Positions 1 to 7,019 of a stretch of DNA of 12,745 nucleotides are shown piece by piece. The notes beneath the pieces were generated by a model. It made no database searches and was not told the origin of the DNA. It was given only the letters and a program-made list of their open reading frames with translations. A program made the position numbers and the translations under genes. Source of the DNA: Gaiellasilicea sp035525905 (GTDB taxonomy: Bacteria; Actinomycetota; Thermoleophilia; Gaiellales; Gaiellaceae); NCBI GenBank assembly GCA_035525905.1, contig DATLDK010000105.1, positions 1 to 12,745 on the forward strand, written 5' to 3'. Every line of letters starts with the position of its first letter. Within the stretch, counting starts at the first letter, position 1.

Positions 1-725
1 ACCGTCCACGCGAGCAGGTACGCGAGATGCCCCAGGGCGGGAAGGAGCTCGACGGTGCCGAGCATGAGCCCACGGCAGAGCTCGACTCCGTGCCAGATCG
101 GCGTCGCGTAGGCGAGCAGCTCGAGGAGGAGCGGCATCTGCGACACCGGGAAGAAGGTCCCCGAGAAGAGGAACATCGGGACGATCACGAAGCGGAAGAT
201 CGGCGGGAGGCTGGAGTCCGACTCCGTGGTCGCCGCGTAGGCCGCCATCGGCATCGAGAAGGCTGTTCCGACCACCACCGCAGCCGGTACGGCGAGCAGC
301 CCGAGCCAGGAGTGCACCGCCCCGAAGGCCGCGACGACGAGGAGATAGGCGGCGCTCGCGGTCAGGACGCGCGTGAACACGAAAAGCTGGTGCCCGATCA
401 GCACGTCCCGCTCCGTCAGCGGCGTGGCGGTCATCGCGTAGTACGTCCGCGTCCACTTGATCGCGCCCATCACGGGCCAGCTCGATTCCGTCGCCGCGGT
501 TTGCATGGCCGCCGCAGCAAGCAGCCCCGGCGCGATGAAGTCGAGGTACGGAACGCCGGCCGGAGCGTTCTGCGAGCGGTCGACGATCGTCCCGAGCCCG
601 ACGCCGAGCGAGGCGAGGTACAGGAGCGGGTTGACGAGGCTCGTCCCGATCGTGCCGCGCCACACGCGCTTGTACTGCGCGAGCCAGTGCTCGTAGGCGC
701 GGAGCGGCTGGACGAGAGCTTCCAC
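1..725 (-). CDS. ABC-2 type transporter permease (DrrB/NodJ-like), 3' end cut by window
   Basis: This is the membrane subunit of an ABC exporter, paired with the ATPase encoded just upstream. I translated 241 residues before the window edge. Hydrophobic segments lie at about 28-48, 60-80, 115-137, 140-165 and 175-194, and a sixth starts near 229. The stretch PMFLFSGTFFPVSQMP (183-198) is the characteristic conserved region of ABC-2 permeases of the NodJ/DrrB kind. The start is GTG at 725-723 and shares one base with the TAG stop of the ATPase gene (TAGTG). There is no good Shine-Dalgarno sequence, so translation probably depends on re-initiation by ribosomes finishing the ATPase gene. Most of the protein is present and only the last membrane segment or so is missing. 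The family assignment is solid. The substrate (drug, lipid or polysaccharide) cannot be told from the sequence. Confidence 0.9.
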   Translation of the reverse strand, partial: MEALVQPLRAYEHWLAQYKRVWRGTIGTSLVNPLLYLASLGVGLGTIVDRSQNAPAGVPYLDFIAPGLLAAAAMQTAATESSWPVMGAIKWTRTYYAMTATPLTERDVLIGHQLFVFTRVLTASAAYLLVVAAFGAVHSWLGLLAVPAAVVVGTAFSMPMAAYAATTESDSSLPPIFRFVIVPMFLFSGTFFPVSQMPLLLELLAYATPIWHGVELCRGLMLGTVELLPALGHLAYLLAWT

Positions 726-1651
726 TAGTCGACGAGCGTCCGGCCCGTGAGCTGGAGGAAGACGTCCTCGAGGGTGCTGCGGCGGATCAGCGTCGAGTGC
801 GGCGGCAGGCCACGGTCGGCAATCGCGGCCGCCGCGGCGTCACCGTCGCTCGTATAGATCAGCGTCCGGTCCGGCAACTCCTCGACGCGATCGCCGGCGC
901 CCGCAAGCACACCGTTCTCGGGGCGGGCATCCTCGAACCGGACCTCGACGACCTCGCGGGTCGAGAACTCCGCGATCAGCTGTCGCGGCGAGCCCTCGGC
1001 CACGATGCGCCCGTGGTCCATCACGACCAGCCGGTCGCACAGCTGCTCCGCCTCGTCCATGTAATGGGTCGTCAACACGAGCGTCACGCCACGCTGCTTG
1101 AGCCGGAAGAGCCGGTCCCAGACGACATGCCGCGCCTGCGGGTCGAGCCCCGTCGTCGGCTCGTCGAGCAGCAGCAGCTCCGGGTCGTTGACGAGCGAGC
1201 GGGCAATCGTCAGCCGGCGCTTCATGCCGCCGGACAGCGGCTCGACCCGGTCCCCGGCGCGCTCGCTGAGCTGGACGAACTCGAGCAGCTCCTCGATCTT
1301 CGGGCGCAGCTCGCGCCTGGAGAGACCGAAGTAGCGGCCGTAGATGAGGACGTTCTCGCGGACGGTCAGCTCGGTGTCGAGCGTGTCCTGCTGGGGGACG
1401 ACCCCGAGCCGGGCGCGGATCGCAGGCCCGTCGGTGGTGGGATCGAGGCCGAGGATCCGCAGCGTTCCACCGGACAGCGGCGAGACGCAGCCGATCATCC
1501 GCATCGTCGAGCTCTTGCCGGCCCCGTTCGGGCCGAGGAAGCCGAAGGCCTCCCCTGGCTGGACGTCGAGGTCGATTCCGTCCACGGCGACGAGGTCGCC
1601 GAAGCGCTTGACGAGGCTGCGGGCGTGGATCATCGGGCCGTTCTGGCTCAC
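725..1651 (-). CDS. ABC transporter ATP-binding protein (DrrA/NodI-like)
   Basis: This is the cytoplasmic ATPase that powers the ABC-2 permease encoded directly downstream. The 308-residue protein has Walker A GPNGAGKS (40-47), Q-loop Q87/Q88, signature LSGGM (139-143), Walker B LLLLDE (159-164) with the D-loop GLD following, and an H-loop histidine in TTHYMDEAE near 195. The C-terminal 80 or so residues form the extension typical of DrrA/NodI ATPases and end with the usual LEDVFLQLTGR motif. I chose the GTG start at 1651-1649 because TAGGTAGG lies about 10 bases upstream and overlaps the ribF stop. The ATG six codons further in has no such site. Only 13 bases separate it from ribF, so the exporter is probably transcribed with the translation operon. 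The family is certain; the cargo is unknown. Confidence 0.95.
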   Translation of the reverse strand: MSQNGPMIHARSLVKRFGDLVAVDGIDLDVQPGEAFGFLGPNGAGKSSTMRMIGCVSPLSGGTLRILGLDPTTDGPAIRARLGVVPQQDTLDTELTVRENVLIYGRYFGLSRRELRPKIEELLEFVQLSERAGDRVEPLSGGMKRRLTIARSLVNDPELLLLDEPTTGLDPQARHVVWDRLFRLKQRGVTLVLTTHYMDEAEQLCDRLVVMDHGRIVAEGSPRQLIAEFSTREVVEVRFEDARPENGVLAGAGDRVEELPDRTLIYTSDGDAAAAAIADRGLPPHSTLIRRSTLEDVFLQLTGRTLVD

Positions 1652-1664
1652 GCACCCAACCTAC

Positions 1665-2489
1665 CTACGCCGGTCGGACCGCCTTCCGCGTCGCCTCGAC
1701 GTCGCGCGCGATCTGCTCGACGAGCTCCGGCTCGCTCTGGAACACCTGCTCGTCCCGAAGGCGTTCCCAGAGCTCGACGACGAGCCGCTTGCCGTAGAGG
1801 TCGCCCTCGAAGTCCAGCAGGTGCGGCTCGATCCGGCGCTCCTCACCGCCGTAGTGCGGGTTCGTGCCGATCGAGATCGCCGCCCGATGGCCGAGCGCGG
1901 AGCCAGCGTAGATCCCGTACGCGGGCACGAGCAGCCCCGCGTCCATCGCGAGGTTCGCGGTCGGATACCCGAGCGTGCCGCCACGCTGGTCGCCGCTGAC
2001 AACAGTGCCGTCGAGCTCGGGCGGACGGCCGAGCAGCCGGGCCGCCTCAGGCACGTCACCGGCGTGGAGGTGCCGGCGGATCTCGGTCGAGGACACGCCT
2101 GCCAGGAGCGGCACCGGCAGCACCTGGTGCCCCAGCTGCTCGAGCAGCTCCAGATCGCCGCGGCGTTTCCGTCCGAAGCGGAACTCGGCGCCGGCGACGA
2201 TGACCTCTGCTCCCGCCAGCTGCTCCCGGGCGAACTGCTCCGGCTCCTGCTGCGCCAGCTCCAGCGTGAAGCTGAACACCGTCGTCTCGGCCACGCCCAG
2301 GTCGGCGAGCAGCTCGAGCCTGCGCTCGAGCGTCGAGACCGCTTCGACGAAGTTGCCGAGCACCACGCGCGGATGCGGGTCGAACGTGATCACGCGCACC
2401 GGAAGACCGGTGCCGAGCGCAGCCTCGATCACCCGCCGGTGCCCGCGGTGTACGCCGTCGAACGTCCCGATTGCGATTGCCTCGCTCAT
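1665..2489 (-). CDS. ribF: Bifunctional riboflavin kinase / FAD synthetase
   Basis: The enzyme phosphorylates riboflavin to FMN and then adenylylates FMN to FAD in the cytoplasm. The N-terminal nucleotidyltransferase domain shows GTFDGVHRGH (8-17), FDPHP (36-40), AEFRFGRKRRGD (101-112) and SSTEIR (133-138). The C-terminal flavokinase domain shows GYPTAN (174-179) and IGTNPHYGG (207-215). It also has E221, in IEPHLLDFEGDLYG, which matches the usual catalytic base position. Many homologues read NPTF where this one reads NPHY. At 274 residues it is shorter than the usual 300-310, mainly because the protein begins only seven residues before the GTFDGVH motif. ATG at 2489 overlaps the truB stop by four bases (ATGA). 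RibF at the end of the infB-rbfA-truB operon is the common bacterial arrangement. Confidence 0.96.
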   Translation of the reverse strand: MSEAIAIGTFDGVHRGHRRVIEAALGTGLPVRVITFDPHPRVVLGNFVEAVSTLERRLELLADLGVAETTVFSFTLELAQQEPEQFAREQLAGAEVIVAGAEFRFGRKRRGDLELLEQLGHQVLPVPLLAGVSSTEIRRHLHAGDVPEAARLLGRPPELDGTVVSGDQRGGTLGYPTANLAMDAGLLVPAYGIYAGSALGHRAAISIGTNPHYGGEERRIEPHLLDFEGDLYGKRLVVELWERLRDEQVFQSEPELVEQIARDVEATRKAVRPA

Positions 2490-3142
2490 GGCAGCAACGC
2501 CAGCGCCTGCTCGGCCGGGATCACCCGCTCCTCGTCGGCGTCCTCGACGCTGAACGGGCCTACCTCGAGCCGGCGCAGCGTGGCGCAGTGGCCGCCGAGG
2601 GCGTCCGCGATCGCCCGCACGTACGTCCCGGAGCTGACGCGCAGGTCGAGCCGGACGACGCCGTCGGCATACGCGATCACGTCGAGCGCATGCACCCGCG
2701 ATCGTCGCAGCGGCATCGCGACCTCGACGCCGCGACGGTGCAGCTTGTACGCGCGCTCACCGCCGATCTTGACCGCGGAAGCGGCGGGGATCGGCAGCTC
2801 GATCTCTCCCAGGAGGGGCTCGAGCATGACCTCGAGCTCCGCGGCATCGGGAGCCTCCGAGCGCTCGACCACCTCCCCCTCCGGATCCCCGGTGGACGTA
2901 CGGGCCGTCAGGTCGACGTCCGTGAGGTAGCGCTTGTCGAGCCCGACGAACGATCCCGCCAATTTTGTCGACCGTCCGGAGAGCAAGAGCAACAATCCCG
3001 TCGCGAAAGGGTCAAGGGTTCCCGCATGTCCCATCCTGGTGCCGGTGCGAGACCGCACGCGCGCCACGACCGCGAACGACGACGGGCCGGCGGGCTTGTC
3101 GACCAGGATGATGCCGCTCGGCTCCAGCCCCTTCGGCGGCAT
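2486..3142 (-). CDS. truB: tRNA pseudouridine(55) synthase
   Basis: TruB isomerises uridine 55 in the T-loop of tRNAs to pseudouridine. The 218-residue protein contains the catalytic motif GHAGTLDPFATG (38-49), with D44 as the catalytic aspartate. It also has the conserved tyrosine in KRY (70-72), the TSTGD segment that follows, and SSGTYVRA (170-177) from the substrate-binding region. It stops soon after the TruB core, at the VIPAEQALALLP segment. There is no C-terminal PUA-like domain, so it is shorter than the roughly 290-310 residues of most homologues. The ATG at 3142 shares one base with the TGA of the upstream DHH gene (TGATG), and AGG lies a few bases before it. The gene is co-transcribed with rbfA and ribF, as in many bacteria. 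Confidence 0.96.
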   Translation of the reverse strand: MPPKGLEPSGIILVDKPAGPSSFAVVARVRSRTGTRMGHAGTLDPFATGLLLLLSGRSTKLAGSFVGLDKRYLTDVDLTARTSTGDPEGEVVERSEAPDAAELEVMLEPLLGEIELPIPAASAVKIGGERAYKLHRRGVEVAMPLRRSRVHALDVIAYADGVVRLDLRVSSGTYVRAIADALGGHCATLRRLEVGPFSVEDADEERVIPAEQALALLP

Positions 3143-4155
3143 CAGCCTGCGGCCGAGGCGGACGTGAACTCGCGGCGGAGGAACTCCGTGAGATCGGCGA
3201 TCGAGTCGTCGCTCGAGAAGCCTGCCGCCTGGCGATGCCCCCCGCCTCCGGCCGCCCGCGCGATCGCCGAGACGTCGAGCTCGTCATGCGAGGCGCGGAG
3301 CGAGATCCGGCGCGCCGGGCTGCCGCCGCGGGGAGGCTCGCGGATCAGCGCCGCCATGTCTGCGCCCTCGACGGCCCGCAGGAAGTCGATGATCCCCTCC
3401 GAGTACGGCTCCACCGCACCCACCTCGGCGAAGTCGTCACGGAGGAGGTACGACACCACGAGCCCGCCGCCCTCATAGACCTGAGCCCGCTCGAGCGCTC
3501 GCGCGAGCAGCTTGAGCTTCGCGAACTGCACGCTCTCATAGACGCCCTGGAACACCTTGTGCACGTCCGCGCCGGCCTCGACGAGCTCCGCGGCGAGCCG
3601 CAGCGACTTTGGGGTCGTGTTCGTGTACTGGAAGCGGCCGGTGTCGGTCACGAGCGCGACGTAGAGGGGCTCCGCGAGCTCCGGCGTCAGCTCGAGCCCG
3701 AGCCCGGCGAACACGTCCCGTAGCACCTCGCCGGTGGACGACGCCGCCGCGTCGACGAGGTTGACGTCGCCGAACCGCGAGTTGTCGTGATGGTGGTCGA
3801 TGTTGATCGTGAAGGGCGCCGAGTGGAGTGCCGCCGCGTCTGCTCCGAGCCGGCTCTCGTTCGCCGCGTCGACCGCGACCAGGGTCCGGTCGGCCGCATC
3901 GTCCGGGAGCGAACGCTGCAGTTCCTCGAGCGGCAGGAAGCGGTACTCACCCGGGAGCGGCGCGGGCCCGGGCAGGAACATGAGGCTGTCCTTCCCGAGA
4001 GTCCCCAGCCCGAGGTGGGTCGCGAGCAACGAGCCGAGGGCGTCGCCGTCGGGGTTCTCGTGCGTCGTGACCAGGAACCGGTCGCGCGCGCGAATCGCCT
4101 CGACGACCGCTCCGAGATCAGCTGCCGTCGTGGTCTGCTGCGGGTGCGAGGTCAT
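3142..4155 (-). CDS. nrnA: DHH/DHHA1 phosphoesterase, NrnA-like oligoribonuclease / pAp phosphatase
   Basis: Proteins of this family degrade short RNA oligonucleotides (nanoRNA), and many also hydrolyse 3'-phosphoadenosine 5'-phosphate or cyclic-dinucleotide products. The 337-residue protein has all the DHH metal-site motifs: HENPDGDALGS (32-42), VAVDAANES (93-101), IDHHHDN (119-125) and TDTGRF in the middle. The C-terminal DHHA1 domain carries GGGGHRQAAGF (303-313). The start ATG at 4155 lies inside the end of rbfA, giving a 38-base overlap. No other in-frame ATG or GTG lies between it and the first catalytic motif, so this start is hard to avoid. A DHH gene between rbfA and truB is a known arrangement in actinobacteria and some Firmicutes and links RNA turnover with ribosome assembly. 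Which substrate dominates cannot be read from the sequence. Confidence 0.92.
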   Translation of the reverse strand: MTSHPQQTTTAADLGAVVEAIRARDRFLVTTHENPDGDALGSLLATHLGLGTLGKDSLMFLPGPAPLPGEYRFLPLEELQRSLPDDAADRTLVAVDAANESRLGADAAALHSAPFTINIDHHHDNSRFGDVNLVDAAASSTGEVLRDVFAGLGLELTPELAEPLYVALVTDTGRFQYTNTTPKSLRLAAELVEAGADVHKVFQGVYESVQFAKLKLLARALERAQVYEGGGLVVSYLLRDDFAEVGAVEPYSEGIIDFLRAVEGADMAALIREPPRGGSPARRISLRASHDELDVSAIARAAGGGGHRQAAGFSSDDSIADLTEFLRREFTSASAAG

Positions 4156-4474
4156 CGATGAGTTTGGACATGCGCACGCCGTGCTCGACCGCGTGATCGT
4201 ATTCGAACGTGAGCAAGGGAGTTCGCTTCATGCGGAGCTCGCGTGAGAGGCGCGCCTGCAGGACGCCATGTGCGGCGTCGAGCCCGGTCAGGCTCTTGCT
4301 CCGCTTCTTCTCGCTGCCCAGCACGCTGACGTAGACCGTCGCCTGACGGAGGTCCGGCGAGGTGTCCACGCCGGTGACGGTAACGAACCCGATTCGGGGG
4401 TCCTTCAGCTCCAGCAGAGCCTCGGAGAGCACCTGGCGGACCGCTTCGTTGACTCTGCGCATCCGCTCGGCCAT
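4118..4474 (-). CDS. rbfA: 30S ribosome-binding factor A
   Basis: RbfA is a small KH-like protein that binds the 30S subunit during late maturation of 16S rRNA. The 118-residue product starts MAERMRRVNEAVRQVLSEAL and has the family hallmark LKDPRIGFVTVTGVDTSPDL (23-42), then ATVYVSVLG (45-53) and RELRMKRTPLLTFEYD (78-93). Its length is normal for the family. ATG at 4474 is preceded by TTAGGG about seven bases upstream, a reasonable ribosome binding site. It lies 22 bases after ylxP, one of the few true spacers in the operon. The C-terminal 12 or so codons overlap the start of the DHH phosphoesterase gene, so the two proteins are probably translationally coupled. Confidence 0.97.
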   Translation of the reverse strand: MAERMRRVNEAVRQVLSEALLELKDPRIGFVTVTGVDTSPDLRQATVYVSVLGSEKKRSKSLTGLDAAHGVLQARLSRELRMKRTPLLTFEYDHAVEHGVRMSKLIDDLAPAADHDGS

Positions 4475-4496
4475 GCGCCCTAAGGTAGTCGAGACG

Positions 4497-4796
4497 CTAG
4501 TCGTCCAGCGTCACCAGCTCCCGTTCGACCGCGCCCAGCTCCCATTCCCTCGAGGCGAGATAGCGCTCCGCCTCTGCGAGCAGCTTCTCAGCCTCCCCGT
4601 GCTCGCGGGCCACGACCGAGGCCGTGATGCGCGCTCGCTGCCACGCGTCGTGATGATCGACCTCCGCGACCGACGCCCCGAATCGGTTCCGGAGCTGATC
4701 CTTGGCCGAGCGCAGCAGCATTCGCTTCTCCTTCAAGGAGTGCGCTTCGGGAAAGTGCAGCTCGACGGAGAGGATCCCGACCCAGCCGCGGTGCAC
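4497..4796 (-). CDS. ylxP: DUF503 family protein (YlxP)
   Basis: This is a small conserved protein that sits between infB and rbfA in many Gram-positive genomes. Its biochemical role is not firmly established, though its position suggests a part in ribosome or RNA metabolism. The 99 residues begin MHRGWVGILSVELHFPEAHS and include the family signature HSLKEKRMLLRSAKDQLRNRF (19-39), followed by VAEVDHHDAWQRARI (43-57). Length fits the usual 90-100 residues. The real start is GTG at 4796-4794, which shares one base with the infB TAG stop (TAGTG). A longer open frame reaches back into infB, but that part does not resemble the family. There is no Shine-Dalgarno sequence, so it is probably translated by re-initiation after infB. 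Confidence 0.93.
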   Translation of the reverse strand: MHRGWVGILSVELHFPEAHSLKEKRMLLRSAKDQLRNRFGASVAEVDHHDAWQRARITASVVAREHGEAEKLLAEAERYLASREWELGAVERELVTLDD

Positions 4797-6763
4797 TAAG
4801 ACGTGGCGGCGGGGGCGCCGGCGGGCTCGTCGAGCGAGGTGCGCTCGATCTCGCGCGTCTCGTACGCCTCGAGAATGTCGCCTTCCTTGACGTCGTTGAA
4901 GTCGTTGAGCAGGATGCCGCACTCGAAGCCCTCGGCGACCTCTCTGGCATCCTCCTTGAAGCGCTTCAGCTGCGAGATCGTCGTGTCGTAGATGACGGTG
5001 CCCTCGCGGACGACCCGCACCTTCGAGTTGCGGCGCACCACGCCCGAGGTGACCATGCAGCCGGCGATCGTTCCCAGCCGCGACACCTTGAAGAGCGCGC
5101 GCACTTCCGCCTCGCCGGTGATCTCCTCGGTCTGGACGGCGGAGAGCATGCCGACGAGCGCCTGCTCGATGTCCTCGGTCAGCTGGTAGATGACGCGGTA
5201 CGTGCGGATGTCGACGCCCTCGCGCTCGGCCAGCTGGCGTGCCTCCGTGTTCGGGCGCACGTTGAAGCCCACGACGAGGGCGTTCGAGGTGGCTGCGAGC
5301 ATGATGTCGCCCTCGGTGATGGCGCCCACGCCCTGGTGGATGACGTTCACGCGCACCTCGGGGTGCTGGATCTTCGCCAGCTCGGAGACCGCCGCTTCGA
5401 CGGAGCCACCCACGTCGCCCTTGAGGATCATGTTCAGGTCCTGCACCGCGCCCGCCTGCAGGGCGGAGAAGAGTGACTCGAGCGAGACGCCGCCCTTGGA
5501 ACGCTGGGCCTGCTGCTCGGTGCGGAGCCTCTGGCCGCGCCGCTGCGCGAGCGTGCGCGCTTCGCGCTCGTCCTCGACCACGCGGGCAAATTCGCCCGCG
5601 GGCGGCGGCACGTTGAAGCCGAGGATCTCGATCGGATCGCCCGGCCGCGCTTCCTTGACCTTCTCGCCGCGGTAGTCGTAGAGGGCGCGCACCTTGCCGT
5701 GTGCGTCTCCGGCGACGATCGCGTCGCCGACGCGCAGTGTGCCGCGATGGACGAGCATCGTCGCGACCGGCCCGCGGCCGACGTCGAGCCGGGACTCGAT
5801 GATGGGGCCCGACGCGTCCGTGTTCGGGTTCGCCGTCAGCTCGAGCTCGGCGTCCGCGACGAGCAGCACCTTCTCGAGCAGGTCGTCCAGATTCGTCTTC
5901 TGCTTCGCCGACACGTTCGAGAACTGGACGTTTCCGCCCCAGTCCTCGGGTTGCAGGCCCTCGGCGGCCAGGTCCGCCTTGACCCGGTCGGGGTTCGCGT
6001 CGGGCATGTCCATCTTGTTGACCGCCACGACGATCGGCACCCCGGCGGCCCGCGCATGGGAGATCGACTCCTTCGTCTGCGGCATGACGCTGTCGTCTGC
6101 GGCGACGACGAGGACGGCGATGTCCGTCACCTTCGCTCCGCGCGCGCGCATGGCCGTGAACGCCTCGTGGCCGGGGGTGTCGAGGAACGTGATCTTCCGC
6201 CCGCCCACGTCTGCCTGATAGGCGCCAATGTGCTGGGTGATCCCGCCGGCTTCGGTCTCGACGACCGCTGCCTCGCGGATCGCGTCGAGCAGGGTCGTCT
6301 TCCCGTGGTCGACGTGGCCCATGATCGTGACGACCGGGGGCCTCGGAGCGAGGTCCTCGGCGGCGTCCTCGAAGACCTCGGGGAGCTCCTCCTCGTCGGC
6401 CGCATGCTTGATCGTGATCTCGCGGCCGAGCTCGGTCCCGATCAGCTCGACCTCGTCGTCGGAGAGGGACTGCGTGATCTGGATCATCTGCCCGAGCCCC
6501 ATCATGATCTTGATGATCTGGACCGCGGGGACGCCGAGCGCCTGCGAGAGGTCTCGGACCGAGACTCCGGAGGGAACGGTCGCCGGGCCAGTGGGAGCGA
6601 CGACTTCGCGCGGCGGCGCCTTGGGCCCGTCGGTGCGGCCCCGCGCCTGGCGGATGTCGCGGGGACGCTGTCCGCTGCCCTCGATGACGACGCGGCGCTT
6701 GCGTCCCGGTGCTCCCTGACGGGGCCGGATGGGACGGTTCGGCTTGTTCGGCTCGTCAGCCAT
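4796..6763 (-). CDS. infB: Translation initiation factor IF-2
   Basis: IF-2 is the GTPase that brings initiator fMet-tRNA to the 30S subunit and promotes 50S joining. The 655 residues comprise a short Pro/Arg-rich N-terminal tail (1-60) and an IF2_N module (about 64-113). The G domain follows, with G1 GHVDHGKT (149-156), G2 around GGITQHIGAY (173-182), G3 DTPGH (195-199), G4 NKMD (249-252) and G5 SAKQK. The IF2 domains II, III and IV complete the protein, including the fMet-tRNA binding C-terminus. At 655 residues it is far shorter than the 900-1000 of Streptomyces or Mycobacterium, because the long low-complexity N-terminus is missing. ATG at 6763 overlaps ylxR by eight bases, with only a weak GAG upstream. 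The factor and its place beside nusA are standard. Confidence 0.98.
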   Translation of the reverse strand: MADEPNKPNRPIRPRQGAPGRKRRVVIEGSGQRPRDIRQARGRTDGPKAPPREVVAPTGPATVPSGVSVRDLSQALGVPAVQIIKIMMGLGQMIQITQSLSDDEVELIGTELGREITIKHAADEEELPEVFEDAAEDLAPRPPVVTIMGHVDHGKTTLLDAIREAAVVETEAGGITQHIGAYQADVGGRKITFLDTPGHEAFTAMRARGAKVTDIAVLVVAADDSVMPQTKESISHARAAGVPIVVAVNKMDMPDANPDRVKADLAAEGLQPEDWGGNVQFSNVSAKQKTNLDDLLEKVLLVADAELELTANPNTDASGPIIESRLDVGRGPVATMLVHRGTLRVGDAIVAGDAHGKVRALYDYRGEKVKEARPGDPIEILGFNVPPPAGEFARVVEDEREARTLAQRRGQRLRTEQQAQRSKGGVSLESLFSALQAGAVQDLNMILKGDVGGSVEAAVSELAKIQHPEVRVNVIHQGVGAITEGDIMLAATSNALVVGFNVRPNTEARQLAEREGVDIRTYRVIYQLTEDIEQALVGMLSAVQTEEITGEAEVRALFKVSRLGTIAGCMVTSGVVRRNSKVRVVREGTVIYDTTISQLKRFKEDAREVAEGFECGILLNDFNDVKEGDILEAYETREIERTSLDEPAGAPAATS

Positions 6764-7019
6764 CAGTGCTCGATTCTAGTTGTCGGGTGAGGAGCGACGC
6801 GAGCGCCGGATCGACGAGCACCGTCTGCTTCAGCACGCGATTGAAAGCTCGCCGGTCGGCGGCTCGCTCGAAGCACGCAAGCCGCCGGCACGTGTAGACG
6901 CCGCGGCCCGGTTCGCTCCGCCCGTCCACGAGACGACCGGCCCTGGCCGTGAAGCGCACGAGGTCCTGCTGCGGAGCCTTGCGTCCGCAGCCCGCGCAGG
7001 TTCGCTCTGGTGCGGTCAC
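6756..7019 (-). CDS. ylxR: YlxR family (DUF448) RNA-binding protein
   Basis: YlxR is a small, basic protein usually encoded between nusA and infB. Members are described as nucleic-acid-binding, and B. subtilis YlxR has been reported to affect transcription. The 87 residues start MTAPERTCAGCGRKAPQQDL and carry the family features: the N-terminal RTCAGCGRKA segment, LVRF (20-23), and GRGVYTC (38-44) followed by a basic helix with RAFNRVLK. Four cysteines (C8, C11, C44, C49) are arranged as C-x2-C and C-x4-C and could bind a metal, though I cannot show this. The start is GTG at 7019, overlapping the nusA stop by four bases (GTGA). The gene for the L7Ae-like protein YlxQ, which follows ylxR in Bacillus, is absent here. 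Confidence 0.93.
   Translation of the reverse strand: MTAPERTCAGCGRKAPQQDLVRFTARAGRLVDGRSEPGRGVYTCRRLACFERAADRRAFNRVLKQTVLVDPALASLLTRQLESSTDG

Noticed and set aside
797..2930. Two long plus-strand open frames (400 and 528 codons) opposite the ABC ATPase, ribF and truB
   Set aside because: They span several real minus-strand genes with clear catalytic motifs and encode Arg/Ser/Pro-rich sequence without a recognisable fold.
5699..6790. A 363-codon open frame on the plus strand opposite infB
   Set aside because: Composition is Asp/Arg/Val-rich and follows from the codon bias of infB; no ribosome binding site or domain is seen.
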